Below, piece by piece: positions 27,197 to 35,611 of a stretch of DNA of 64,000 bases. This DNA is from an uncultured Ignavibacteria bacterium (GTDB lineage: Bacteria > Bacteroidota > Ignavibacteria > SZUA-365). The stretch spans positions 93,579-157,578 of the forward strand of contig CAJXVM010000010.1 in the NCBI GenBank assembly GCA_913061095.1. Reading direction: 5' to 3'. Under the pieces are notes generated by a model. The model saw only the letters and a list, made by a program, of their open reading frames with translations. It did not search any database and was not told the origin of the DNA. Numbering within the stretch: position 1 is the stretch's first letter; every line of letters starts with the position of its first letter. A program made the position numbers and the translations under genes.

Positions 27197-27610
27197 ATGA
27201 AATTTCAGAAAAAAATATCGACAACCAAGCAGGACATTCCGACGTCGTCCCTGCCCGACATCATCTTCATGCTACTGATTTTCTTCATGGTCTCGACCGT
27301 GCTGCGTGAAGTCGACGTGCAGGTGCAGTATACGCTGCCGGAAGCCGTCATGGTGGAAAAAATCGACAACAAGCGTCTGCTCTCGTACATCTGGATCGGC
27401 CAGGACGAGCGCATTCAGATCGATGACAGCATCATTCCTGTCGGCGCAATCAGCAACATCGCCTATCAGAAGCGCATGAACAATCCCAACGTCATCATGT
27501 CTCTCCGCATCGACAAGGGATCGCGCATGGGTATCGTCAGCGATGTGCAACAGGAACTGCGCCGTGCTGATGCGCTGCGTATCAACTATTCGGCGCTTGT
27601 GAAACTCTGA
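27197..27610 (+). CDS. exbD: ExbD/TolR-type biopolymer transport protein (second copy)
   Basis: 137 residues, 12 bp after the first exbD copy with AGGAGG ahead of ATG 27197. Same layout: basic start (KFQKKISTTKQDIPTSSLPD), one membrane helix (about 22-40, IIFMLLIFFMVSTV) with the proton-path Asp in LPDIIFMLL, and a short periplasmic domain. The two copies differ clearly outside the helix, so they are old paralogues rather than a recent duplication. Two ExbDs per ExbB could form a heteromeric stator. The operon ends in a strong terminator. Confidence 0.9.
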   Translation: MKFQKKISTTKQDIPTSSLPDIIFMLLIFFMVSTVLREVDVQVQYTLPEAVMVEKIDNKRLLSYIWIGQDERIQIDDSIIPVGAISNIAYQKRMNNPNVIMSLRIDKGSRMGIVSDVQQELRRADALRINYSALVKL

Positions 27611-27629
27611 ACCGATCGACTTATTCGGG

Positions 27630-27664
27630 AAAAGGCAAGCGTCCCTGCGATGTTTGCCTTTTTT
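27630..27664 (+). terminator. Rho-independent terminator after exbD
   Basis: GGCAAGC (27634-27640) pairs with GTTTGCC (27652-27658) around an 11-nt loop, flanked by AAAA on the 5' side and followed by six T residues. This is the clearest intrinsic terminator in the window, 20 bp after the second exbD stop. Confidence 0.85.
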
Positions 27665-27685
27665 CGTTTCACAGAGAGGTACCTC

Positions 27686-28138
27686 ATGAATTTCAGTGAA
27701 CGCATCACGCAGGATTTGAAAACGGCGATGAAGCAGGGCGACCGACAGCGCCTCGAAACGCTTCGCACGCTTCGGGCCGCGATACTCGAATTCGAAAAGG
27801 AAAAGGCCGGAAACGTGGTTTCCGATGAGGATGCCCTGCGCATTCTCACCGCAGCCGCTAAAAAACGCCGGGAGGCCATCGAGCAGTATCGCAACGCAGG
27901 GCGCGAAGACCTCGCCGCAGCGGAAGAAGGTGAACTCGCCGTCATTTCAGAATATCTTCCGACACAGCTGACGGAAGAAGAGGTCGAGACTGCGGTTCGT
28001 CAGGCAATCAAAGCGGCGGATGCAACGGATATGTCGGATATGGGCCGGGTGATGGGACCGCTCATGAAGCAGCTCAAGGGACGCGCGGACGGAGCGCTGG
28101 TGCAGTCAATCGTCCGCCGCCTTCTGGGAGGCAGCTGA
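27686..28138 (+). CDS. yqeY: GatB/YqeY domain protein
   Basis: 150-residue helical protein of the YqeY family, related to the C-terminal tRNA-binding region of GatB. Typical blocks are RITQDLKTAMKQGDRQRLETLRTLRAAI and ISEYLPTQLTEEEVE, with a C-terminal MGRVMGPLMKQLKGRADGALVQSIVRRLL. Function is uncertain, possibly amidotransferase-related tRNA binding. The frame extends to 27650, but GAGAGG 6 nt before ATG 27686 and the family N-terminus favour the shorter start. It lies directly after the exbD terminator, and the mutS2 GTG abuts its stop. Confidence 0.9.
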   Translation: MNFSERITQDLKTAMKQGDRQRLETLRTLRAAILEFEKEKAGNVVSDEDALRILTAAAKKRREAIEQYRNAGREDLAAAEEGELAVISEYLPTQLTEEEVETAVRQAIKAADATDMSDMGRVMGPLMKQLKGRADGALVQSIVRRLLGGS

Positions 28139-30523
28139 GTGCCGGCACCTCTCGCTCCCTACGCAGATGCGCTCTCGAAACTGAACTTCGAACGCATCAT
28201 CACGCATATCACCGGCTACTGTGCCTCCGGATACGGTGTCGAGGTTACCACGCGTCTCGAGCCGTCGAACGTGTTCGCCATCGTACGTGACGAGCTTGTC
28301 CGCGTCGACGAGGTCCGTGCTCTCCTTGATGCAGACGAACGCCTGCCGCTCGAAGAACTCGATGATGCGCGTCCCGCACTGCACCGGGCGTCGAAAACGG
28401 GAAGCATGCTCCCGGCCGAGGATTTTCGACACATTCTTCGCACACTCATCGTTTCCCGAAAACTGAAAACCTTTCTCGGCAAGCGCTCAGACCGCTGTCC
28501 GTTGCTGCATCAGACCTGTGCAGAACTGTTCGATGATAAAATGCTCGAATTCCATATCGACCGCGTCGTCGATGAGGAGGGAGGTGTCAGGGATTCCGCA
28601 AGCAAAGAGCTGCGCGCGATCCGGCGGGAGATCATCGAGAAGTCCGGTCAGCTGCGGCGACGTATGGAAAATATCCTCAAGCGCACGTCGGATGAAGACA
28701 TGGTGATGGAGGAACTCGTCACCATGCGTGACGGACGCATGGTCCTGCCCGTCAAGGCGGAATACAAACGGCAGGTTCAGGGATTCATTCATTCCACCTC
28801 CGCCACGGGACAGACGGTCTATATTGAACCGACCGAAACACTCGAACTCAACAACGAAATCCGTGATCTGCAATTCGCTGAAATCCGCGAGGTGAACGCG
28901 ATACTCACAGAGCTGACCGACCGCCTGCGCAGCGCCGTACAGCATCTGCTGCGAAGCATCGAGCTCATCGCCGAACTCGACAGTCTCAACGCCCGTGCCC
29001 GGTATGGAAAGGAGAGCCTCGGTGCCTGTCCACACGTGAGACTCGACGGTCCGCTCGTGCTCAAACACGCGCGACATCCGCTGTTGCTTCTCCATAAAAA
29101 GCGAAAAGACGTGGTGCCGCTCGATCTCGAACTGGGCGACGAATACAGCACGATTATCATCACCGGACCAAACGCCGGCGGCAAAAGTGTGACAATGAAG
29201 ACGGCCGGACTATGCGCACTTATGGTGCAGAGCGGTATCCCGGTACCCTGTGACGCCGAAAGTGAATTTCCGGTGTACCGCGGTATCTATGTCGACATCG
29301 GCGACGAGCAGTCTGTTGAAAACGACCTCAGTACATTCAGCTCGCATATCAGCCGGCTCGCGCGGATTGTCGATCAGGCTGACGCATCATCTCTCGTGCT
29401 CATCGATGAAATCGGGACCGGCACGGATCCTGCTGAAGGCAGCGCTCTCGGTGCCTCGATTCTCGAACGTATCACCGCCGCGCAAGCCCATGTCATCGCC
29501 ACGACGCATCACGGCATGCTCAAGGCGTTCGCTCACGAAAAGGACGGCATGGCGAATGCTGCGATGGAGTTCGATCTGCATACCCTGCAGCCAACGTATA
29601 TCTTCCGCCCGGGACTTCCCGGCAGCAGCTATGCGTTTGAAATCACACGGCGTCACGGTATGCATCCCTCCATCATCGAACGTGCACGTGAAATTCTTGG
29701 AACGCAGTCCGATGCGCTCGAGCATCTTCTCGCCGAGGTGGAACGGCAGTCACAGGAACTCGGCATCCGGTTGCGGAAAAGCGAACAGGAGGAAGAGGAG
29801 TATGCGCGTCTCGTTGAGGAATACTCGCGCAAATTAAAGGGGATGAAGCAGGAGGCGAAAAGCATTCGGCAGGAGGCGCTCGACGAAGCTGCGCGGATTC
29901 TCGAGGAAGCCAATGCATCGGTCGAGGACGCCATTCGTACGATACGGGAAGAGCAGGCCTCCAGAGAGGCAATCCGCAGGGCGCGTGAAGATGTGGTCCG
30001 GCAGAAAAAGCAGGTGAAGGATGCGCTCGATGAAATTCGTCCGGAGGCTGCCATCGAGCAGGAAGGCGAAAGCGAGATCATCCGTGCTGGTGATGAGGTG
30101 GCAATGAAAGAACATCCGGCGACGAAAGGTATCGCCCTCGAAGATGCACGGAAAGGCAAGGTGACCGTCGCGTTCGGCTCAATGCGCATGAACGTGGATG
30201 CCGCCGGTCTGACGCGGCTTCGTGCCGCGGAAAAACCCGAACGCGTTTCCACCGCGCATCTTCCGGAAACCGTCGAAAGCAATGAAATAGATGTACGTGG
30301 GATGTACGGGGACGAGGCCATACGCGAAATCGACCGCTTCCTCTACCAGGCCTGGTCGATGGGGATGAAACGCATCGATATTATTCACGGTAAGGGAACC
30401 GGCGCGCTGCGCAAACGCGTGCACTCCTACCTTCGAGACCTGTCGTTCGTCGAGAATTATGCACTGGGTGAATGGAACGAAGGTGGGTCCGGCATGACGA
30501 AGGTCTGGTTCAGAGATGAGTGA
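28139..30523 (+). CDS. mutS2: Endonuclease MutS2 (RqcU-type ribosome/DNA factor)
   Basis: 794 residues. A MutS-like core and lever (about 1-320) precede an ABC ATPase domain with Walker A GPNAGGKS (343-350), Walker B LVLIDEIGTGTDP and the TTHH switch. Next comes a long coiled coil (about 515-640) that mismatch-repair MutS lacks, and a C-terminal Smr nuclease domain (about 715-794) with the IDVRGM and HGKGTGALR signatures. MutS2 suppresses recombination in some species and rescues collided ribosomes in others. The GTG start directly abuts the yqeY stop. Confidence 0.95.
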   Translation: MPAPLAPYADALSKLNFERIITHITGYCASGYGVEVTTRLEPSNVFAIVRDELVRVDEVRALLDADERLPLEELDDARPALHRASKTGSMLPAEDFRHILRTLIVSRKLKTFLGKRSDRCPLLHQTCAELFDDKMLEFHIDRVVDEEGGVRDSASKELRAIRREIIEKSGQLRRRMENILKRTSDEDMVMEELVTMRDGRMVLPVKAEYKRQVQGFIHSTSATGQTVYIEPTETLELNNEIRDLQFAEIREVNAILTELTDRLRSAVQHLLRSIELIAELDSLNARARYGKESLGACPHVRLDGPLVLKHARHPLLLLHKKRKDVVPLDLELGDEYSTIIITGPNAGGKSVTMKTAGLCALMVQSGIPVPCDAESEFPVYRGIYVDIGDEQSVENDLSTFSSHISRLARIVDQADASSLVLIDEIGTGTDPAEGSALGASILERITAAQAHVIATTHHGMLKAFAHEKDGMANAAMEFDLHTLQPTYIFRPGLPGSSYAFEITRRHGMHPSIIERAREILGTQSDALEHLLAEVERQSQELGIRLRKSEQEEEEYARLVEEYSRKLKGMKQEAKSIRQEALDEAARILEEANASVEDAIRTIREEQASREAIRRAREDVVRQKKQVKDALDEIRPEAAIEQEGESEIIRAGDEVAMKEHPATKGIALEDARKGKVTVAFGSMRMNVDAAGLTRLRAAEKPERVSTAHLPETVESNEIDVRGMYGDEAIREIDRFLYQAWSMGMKRIDIIHGKGTGALRKRVHSYLRDLSFVENYALGEWNEGGSGMTKVWFRDE

Positions 30524-30626
30524 TTCGCTTCGCATAGGGCGATCACGTCCGATCGCAATATTTGCGAGGGTACGTAATGTCCTTATCACAACAACACACT
30601 GATTTCAAGGCCTGAAGGCCACCCGG

Positions 30627-30655
30627 TTGGATTTCCATGCCCGATTGCGTATTAT
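30627..30655 (+). promoter_or_regulatory. Putative promoter of the biotin carboxylase operon
   Basis: TTGGAT (30627-30632) and TATTAT (30650-30655) are 17 bp apart. The -10 matches the consensus at 5 of 6 bases, the -35 only at 3. It would start transcription near 30662, about 33 nt before the GTG of the carboxylase gene. The 171-bp gap after mutS2 otherwise holds only a small GGCCTGAAGGCC palindrome (30609-30620). Confidence 0.4.
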
Positions 30656-30694
30656 GGGCGCGGACAAAAGCATCTGGACCTTTCGCAATCCACC

Positions 30695-32215
30695 GTGACT
30701 CATATTCAGTCTATTCTCGTCGCGAATAGAGGGGAAATTGCCGTCCGCATTATCCGGGCCTGCCGCGAACTCGGCATCCGGAGCGTTGCGGTCTATTCTG
30801 AACCGGATATCGCATCACCGCATGTGCGGCTTGCCGACGAAGCCTACTGCATCGGACCTGCGGAGTCGAGCAGGAGCTACCTTCAACAGGATGTCATTAT
30901 CGAAGCGGCGAAATCCAACGGCTGCGATGCCATCCATCCCGGTTACGGTTTTCTCTCGGAAAATGCCTCATTTGCACGCGCCGTGACTGAGGCGGGACTT
31001 GTGTTTATCGGTCCTCCGGCAGATGCGATTGAGACAATGGGTGATAAGACCTCGGCGCGCACCCTGATGATCAAGCGCGGCGTCCCCGTTGTCCCCGGCA
31101 CGGAAAGTGCCGTCCAGTCTCCTGAAGAGGCGGAGCGCATCGCCGCCGGAGTCGGCTATCCCGTTCTCCTCAAAGCGGCAGCGGGCGGAGGAGGAAAGGG
31201 GATGCGTGTTGTCGAGAAGCCTGAAGACCTCCGCCGCTCGCTTGAGAGCGCGCAGAACGAGGCACGTGCCGCATTCAGCGATGACCGGGTATATATCGAG
31301 AAATTCGTCATAGAACCCCGCCATATTGAAATCCAGGTGCTTGCTGACAGCCACGGAAATGCCGTGCATCTCGGTGAACGGGAATGCTCGATTCAACGCC
31401 GTCATCAAAAAGTGGTCGAGGAATCACCATCGGTCATCGTCGACAATGATCTCCGTGCACGCATGGGCGAGGCCGCCCTGCTGGCCGCTCGCGCCTGCGG
31501 ATATGTCAATGCCGGCACCATCGAATTCCTCGTCGATCGTGATCGCAATTTCTATTTCCTCGAAATGAACACGCGTCTTCAGGTCGAGCATCCCGTGACC
31601 GAGCTCGTCACCGGCATCGATCTGGTGAAAATGCAGATACGCGTCGCGGAAGGGAAAAAACTGCCGTTTACCCAGGATGATGTCGTGTTTCGCGGACATG
31701 CCATCGAGTGCCGGCTCTGCGCGGAGGATGTCCGTAACAACTTCCTTCCCGACACGGGCGTGATCAGCATGCTGCGTCCATCGCAGGGTTTCGGCGTGCG
31801 CGACGATTCCGGTGTCATGGAAGGAAGCGAGATTTCAATCCATTACGATCCGATGTTCGCCAAACTCGTCGTCTGGGGGATGAACCGCACTGATGCGATC
31901 GGCAAAATGCGACGCGCACTCGACGACTATCTGATATCGGGTGTGGAAACGACGATCCCTTTCTGTCGCTTCGTGATGGATCACCCTCGATTCATCGACG
32001 GTGATTTTCAGATCGACTTTGTGCAGAAACACTTCAGGCCGGAAGAACTGGTGCAGCCGGACGCCGACCATGAAATCGCCGCCGCACTTGCAGCGATCGC
32101 GGCGTTCGAGTCGAAATCACCCGGGCCGTCTGATGAACGCAACGGTCAGCCGGGGGCGGTGGGGCGATGCTCGCCCTGGGCGCTTCAGTTCCGTGCAGGA
32201 GGGGGCGGCTTATGA
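30695..32215 (+). CDS. accC: Biotin carboxylase subunit of an acyl-CoA carboxylase
   Basis: 506 residues from GTG 30695. ATP-grasp enzyme that carboxylates biotin on its carrier using bicarbonate. Motifs: ILVANRGEIAVRIIRACRELG at the N-terminus, HPGYGFLSENASFA, the glycine-rich ATP loop KAAAGGGGKGMR, EIQVLADSHGN, and FLEMNTRLQVEHPVTE. The chain is about 50 residues longer than AccC proper, with a poorly conserved tail ending RAGGGGL, as in the alpha chains of propionyl-/methylcrotonyl-CoA-type carboxylases. The carrier gene overlaps its stop. No carboxyltransferase gene is in the window, so acceptor specificity is open. Confidence 0.93.
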   Translation: MTHIQSILVANRGEIAVRIIRACRELGIRSVAVYSEPDIASPHVRLADEAYCIGPAESSRSYLQQDVIIEAAKSNGCDAIHPGYGFLSENASFARAVTEAGLVFIGPPADAIETMGDKTSARTLMIKRGVPVVPGTESAVQSPEEAERIAAGVGYPVLLKAAAGGGGKGMRVVEKPEDLRRSLESAQNEARAAFSDDRVYIEKFVIEPRHIEIQVLADSHGNAVHLGERECSIQRRHQKVVEESPSVIVDNDLRARMGEAALLAARACGYVNAGTIEFLVDRDRNFYFLEMNTRLQVEHPVTELVTGIDLVKMQIRVAEGKKLPFTQDDVVFRGHAIECRLCAEDVRNNFLPDTGVISMLRPSQGFGVRDDSGVMEGSEISIHYDPMFAKLVVWGMNRTDAIGKMRRALDDYLISGVETTIPFCRFVMDHPRFIDGDFQIDFVQKHFRPEELVQPDADHEIAAALAAIAAFESKSPGPSDERNGQPGAVGRCSPWALQFRAGGGGL

Positions 32216-32718
32216 GTACCGTGTATACTGTACGCATTCATGATAGAGAATACCTCATTCGACGGGATAGAGACAACAACCTCTTCGTGAACGACATCCC
32301 CCTTTCTGTCGAACACGTTCCCGTCGCCGAAGGCATGTTGCTTCGGTTCAACAATCGCAGTTTCACCGTCCACGTCGAACGCAGTCCGAAAGACGGAACG
32401 ACGTATCTCGTGAACGTCAACGGAACATCCATCCCGCTTGATCTGGAAGACGAAAAGACGGCGCTTATGCGCTCGCTCGAATCAGAAAAGGCGACGAAAC
32501 TGCATTCCGCACTGCTCCGCTCGCCGATGCCGGGCAAGATCACGAACGTTCTCGTCTCCGAGGGCGAACTGATTGAAGCCGGGCAGGGCGTGCTCATCCT
32601 CGAAGCCATGAAAATGGAAAATGAAATAAAGTCCCCCGCCGCAGGCATTGTGAAGACAATTCATGTCAAGGATTCCGATGCCGTTGAGAAAAACGCGATT
32701 CTCATAGAGATTTCCTGA
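32212..32718 (+). CDS. Biotin carboxyl carrier protein
   Basis: 168 residues. The C-terminal about 70 form a biotinyl domain with the canonical biotinylation site EAMKMEN; the modified residue is Lys134, preceded by LRSPMPGKITNVLVSEGE. The N-terminal about 95 residues are a separate beta-rich segment like that found between carboxylase and carrier in fused propionyl-CoA carboxylase alpha chains. The start at 32212 has a strong GGAGGGGG ahead and overlaps the accC stop. This looks like a split version of a fused alpha subunit. Confidence 0.92.
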   Translation: MSTVYTVRIHDREYLIRRDRDNNLFVNDIPLSVEHVPVAEGMLLRFNNRSFTVHVERSPKDGTTYLVNVNGTSIPLDLEDEKTALMRSLESEKATKLHSALLRSPMPGKITNVLVSEGELIEAGQGVLILEAMKMENEIKSPAAGIVKTIHVKDSDAVEKNAILIEIS

Positions 32719-32744
32719 CAATATTCACAAATCCGGAGGTCGGT

Positions 32745-34022
32745 GTGAACAAACGTGTTACACTCTCGGCTCTGCTTTGCCTCTTCATGGTGCTCCCGCC
32801 GTCCGAGGCTATTGCGGGTGGATTCCAGCTCAATGAACATGGTGCCCGCGCGATGGCACAGGCGGGCGCGTTCGCCGCTCGCGCGAACGACCCTTCCGCC
32901 ATTTTCTTCAATCCTGCGGGACTCTCTTTCCAGCGGGGAGCACAGATCATGGCCGGTGCAACGCTTATTGCACCCAGCTACACCTACTATGGTCCAAGCA
33001 ACCTGAACAGTAACGAAAAATGGGAGATGAACAACAATATGTTCTATCCTCCCAACCTCTATATCACCAACACATGGACCGACGGCATGCTGAAAGGCCT
33101 GGCCATCGGTATCGGTGTCACAACACCGTACGGACTCGGAACCGAATGGGACGACGACTGGGTCGGACGCGCGGTGACGCGTGAAATCGAGCTGCAGACG
33201 TTTTACGTCATGCCGACGATATCCTATGCCTTCAACGACTGGCTCGCCGTCGGTGTCGGTGCCAACGTCGTCATTTCGAATGTCATGCTTCGACGGGCCG
33301 TGACGAATTTCGATCCCGTCATGAATCTCGAGCTCGAGGGCGACGGGGATCTCGCTTTCAGCTGGAACGCCGGCCTGATGCTCAAGCCGACGGAAACGAT
33401 ATCACTCGGCTTCACATACCGCGCAGAAACGCAGTTGGATTTCGAGGGCGAAGCGGATTTTCATCCTCCCGCATCGCTGCGGTCGATGTTCCCGGGTGGC
33501 GACGTGACAACCGGCATCGCGCTTCCCGAGACATGGTTCGCCGGTATCGCATGGACACCGACCGAGAACCTGGATCTCGAGTTTGATTTCCAGGGCATTG
33601 GATGGTCGTCGTATGACAAGCTTGCCATCGACTTCGCTGTGGACGCGGAAAACAGTCCCGGGGTGAACCAGATGGATGTCAGTTCTCCGAAGGATTATGA
33701 GAACACCTATATCGCTCGCCTGGGTGCGGAATACCGTATCCCGATGTCGGGTATCGCCCTTCGCGGCGGCTATTATTACGACAATAATCCCGTGCCCGAC
33801 AAGAGCCTCGAGCCGCTGCTCCCGGATTCCGACCGGCACGGACTCAACATCGGCATCGGGCTCGACGTCATTCCGAACATCCGTCTCGACGCGGCCTGGC
33901 TGCATATCTTTTTCATGGACAGGGTGACCGAGGCGACGACCTATCCTGAAGGCGTGCACATGAATGGCAAGTATGAAGGCAGCGCCGATCTTTTTGCGTT
34001 CAACATCACCTATTTATTCTGA
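32745..34022 (+). CDS. FadL/OmpP1/TodX-type outer-membrane transport protein
   Basis: 425 residues from GTG 32745 (GGAGG 6 nt ahead). The signal peptide is MNKRVTLSALLCLFMVLPPSEAIA. The mature start GGFQLNEHGARAMAQAGAFAARANDPSAIFFNPAGLSF is diagnostic for the FadL hydrophobic-compound porin family, including the NPAG motif. The rest is a beta-barrel pattern ending in an aromatic C-terminal strand (FAFNITYLF). These porins bring long-chain fatty acids or aromatics across the outer membrane. The 26-bp gap after the biotin carrier suggests co-transcription with the carboxylase, consistent with fatty-acid use. Confidence 0.92.
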   Translation: MNKRVTLSALLCLFMVLPPSEAIAGGFQLNEHGARAMAQAGAFAARANDPSAIFFNPAGLSFQRGAQIMAGATLIAPSYTYYGPSNLNSNEKWEMNNNMFYPPNLYITNTWTDGMLKGLAIGIGVTTPYGLGTEWDDDWVGRAVTREIELQTFYVMPTISYAFNDWLAVGVGANVVISNVMLRRAVTNFDPVMNLELEGDGDLAFSWNAGLMLKPTETISLGFTYRAETQLDFEGEADFHPPASLRSMFPGGDVTTGIALPETWFAGIAWTPTENLDLEFDFQGIGWSSYDKLAIDFAVDAENSPGVNQMDVSSPKDYENTYIARLGAEYRIPMSGIALRGGYYYDNNPVPDKSLEPLLPDSDRHGLNIGIGLDVIPNIRLDAAWLHIFFMDRVTEATTYPEGVHMNGKYEGSADLFAFNITYLF

Positions 34023-34035
34023 GAGGAGGATACGC

Positions 34036-35373
34036 ATGAAACTCTTCAGACTTCTTGCACTGTCCGTTCTCGCGACCCTGACGTTTGTGTCCTGCTCCGA
34101 GGACGCACCGGTCGGTGATCCTTCGCTCGGAAGCATCAATCCCGACGTCTATGTCGCGATAGGAAACAGCCTCACGGCCGGCTATCAATCCGGTGCCCTG
34201 TTCGAGGAAGCGCAGCTCTTCAGTTACCCGAATATCATTGCGCAGCAGATCGGGACACCCGATTTCGTGCAACCTCTCATTCCATATCCCGGTACGGGGG
34301 AGCTGTTGGTGCTGCGTCAGCTCACGCCGACACCTGTTATCACGGTCGGTGAGGCGAATGTCGCGGCAGCGAAAAATGCCACTCATCCCGCACCGTACCA
34401 CAACCTCGGCATTCCGGGAGCGGTCATGGCGGATGCCATTGACGAATCCGACATTCAGCAGCGGGCGGAAGAACGCGGCAATCCGTTTTATCCCATCATC
34501 ATGCGCGATCAGGAGGCCTTCGGAAAGAGTCTTGTCGCGCAGGCGATAAAACTGCAGCCGACGCTCCTGACGTTCTGGCTGGGGAATAATGACGTGTTCG
34601 TGTATGCCGGCTCCGGTGGAGTACGGGGAACGGATCAGACCGGCAGGCTCCCCACGGATCCGCAGAATTTCGAGTTCTATCTCGCCACGGCGCTGGATCT
34701 GATCAAGGCGAATCTCCCGGAGACCGAGGTGCTGATCGGCAACATTCCCGATGTTACGGCAAATCCGCTGTTCAACACCGTACCGAGGAAGGTGCCGAAT
34801 CCGTTTGACCAGACGCAGCTGCTGAGCATCCATTTCGTGACGAGCGACAATCAGGTCCGCACCGTGCAGGAAGGGGACTACGTGCTCCTGTCAGCGCAGA
34901 GCGCGCTGGCGACAGGGGCCGGACTGGTTGACAGCGTGCCCCTGCCGTCGCAGTATGTGCTCGATGCGAACGAGGTGCAGATCGCGCAGGATGCCGTGGA
35001 TGCTTTCAACGCCGCGATCAATCGCCAGGCGGCCGATCACGGCTACACGGTCGTGGATATGCACGCGCTGATGAATCAGCTCAACAACGGCGGTATTAGC
35101 ATCGCCGGGGAAACCTACACGAGCGACTACATTTCCGGCGGGGTGTTCAGTCTCGACGGTGTGCATATCATGCAGCGCGGGAACGTGATAGTCGCCAATA
35201 CGTTCATCGAGGCGATGAACCGCGCGTACGGAGCAAATATTCGACTGGCTGCGACAAACGACGTTCCCGGCTTCCCCGCGCCGACCGGTGTCGGAAAGCG
35301 TCCTGCCGGTCCGGTCTGGGACATCGGCATGCGCTTCCCGGCAGTCGATATCGGACGTCTCGTCACATTCTGA
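34036..35373 (+). CDS. SGNH/GDSL hydrolase lipoprotein
   Basis: 445 residues with a lipoprotein-like signal ending LTFVSC (Cys20). Block I of the SGNH fold reads AIGNSLTAGY (catalytic Ser45), WLGNNDVF supplies the oxyanion Asn, and SLDGVHIMQRG near residue 375 supplies the Asp-x-x-His pair. Such enzymes hydrolyse lipid or carbohydrate esters. AGGAGG precedes ATG 34036; the open frame back to 33964 lies in the porin gene. It is 13 bp downstream of the FadL-like gene, so an outer-membrane esterase feeding that porin is a reasonable inference. Confidence 0.88.
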   Translation: MKLFRLLALSVLATLTFVSCSEDAPVGDPSLGSINPDVYVAIGNSLTAGYQSGALFEEAQLFSYPNIIAQQIGTPDFVQPLIPYPGTGELLVLRQLTPTPVITVGEANVAAAKNATHPAPYHNLGIPGAVMADAIDESDIQQRAEERGNPFYPIIMRDQEAFGKSLVAQAIKLQPTLLTFWLGNNDVFVYAGSGGVRGTDQTGRLPTDPQNFEFYLATALDLIKANLPETEVLIGNIPDVTANPLFNTVPRKVPNPFDQTQLLSIHFVTSDNQVRTVQEGDYVLLSAQSALATGAGLVDSVPLPSQYVLDANEVQIAQDAVDAFNAAINRQAADHGYTVVDMHALMNQLNNGGISIAGETYTSDYISGGVFSLDGVHIMQRGNVIVANTFIEAMNRAYGANIRLAATNDVPGFPAPTGVGKRPAGPVWDIGMRFPAVDIGRLVTF

Positions 35374-35425
35374 CAGGCAGCCCGGTATACACATTCGTAC
35401 CGCGGCTCTGCTGCTGTAATTTGCA

Positions 35426-35476
35426 AAGCACCGCCATCCTGACATGTCCCATGAGGACGATAGGGTGGCGGTGCTT
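35426..35476 (+). promoter_or_regulatory. Long hairpin between SGNH lipoprotein gene and purL
   Basis: AAGCACCGCCATCCT (35426-35440) pairs with AGGGTGGCGGTGCTT (35462-35476), a 15-bp stem with one G-T pair. The 21-nt loop holds a further GTCC/GGAC stem (35446-35449 with 35455-35458). No T-run follows on the plus strand, so this is not a textbook terminator. It may terminate the upstream transcript weakly or be part of the purL leader. Confidence 0.55.
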
Positions 35477-35490
35477 GTGTGTCTGACACT

Positions 35491-35522
35491 CCGGTTCAAC
35501 ACCGGTCCGGTTCAACACCGGT
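35491..35522 (+). repeat. Tandem duplicate of a 16-bp palindromic element upstream of purL
   Basis: CCGGTTCAACACCGGT occurs twice head to tail (35491-35506 and 35507-35522) with no mismatch. Each copy is itself an inverted repeat, CCGGT-tcaac-ACCGG. The pair begins 14 bp after the long hairpin and ends 90 bp before the purL ATG. Two adjacent dyads of this kind resemble operator pairs, but the bound factor is unknown. Confidence 0.6.
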
Positions 35523-35611
35523 AAGGGATTGTCACCGCCGCTTCGTATTTTTCGGTGCTACAGGGCATCCGCCCAGCGATCCGTATCACGCCATCCTTAC
35601 CCGGAGCAGAC

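Noticed and set aside
35374..35611. Purine riboswitch before purL
   Set aside because: No three-way-junction core of the purine riboswitch is visible; only a long hairpin and tandem dyads.
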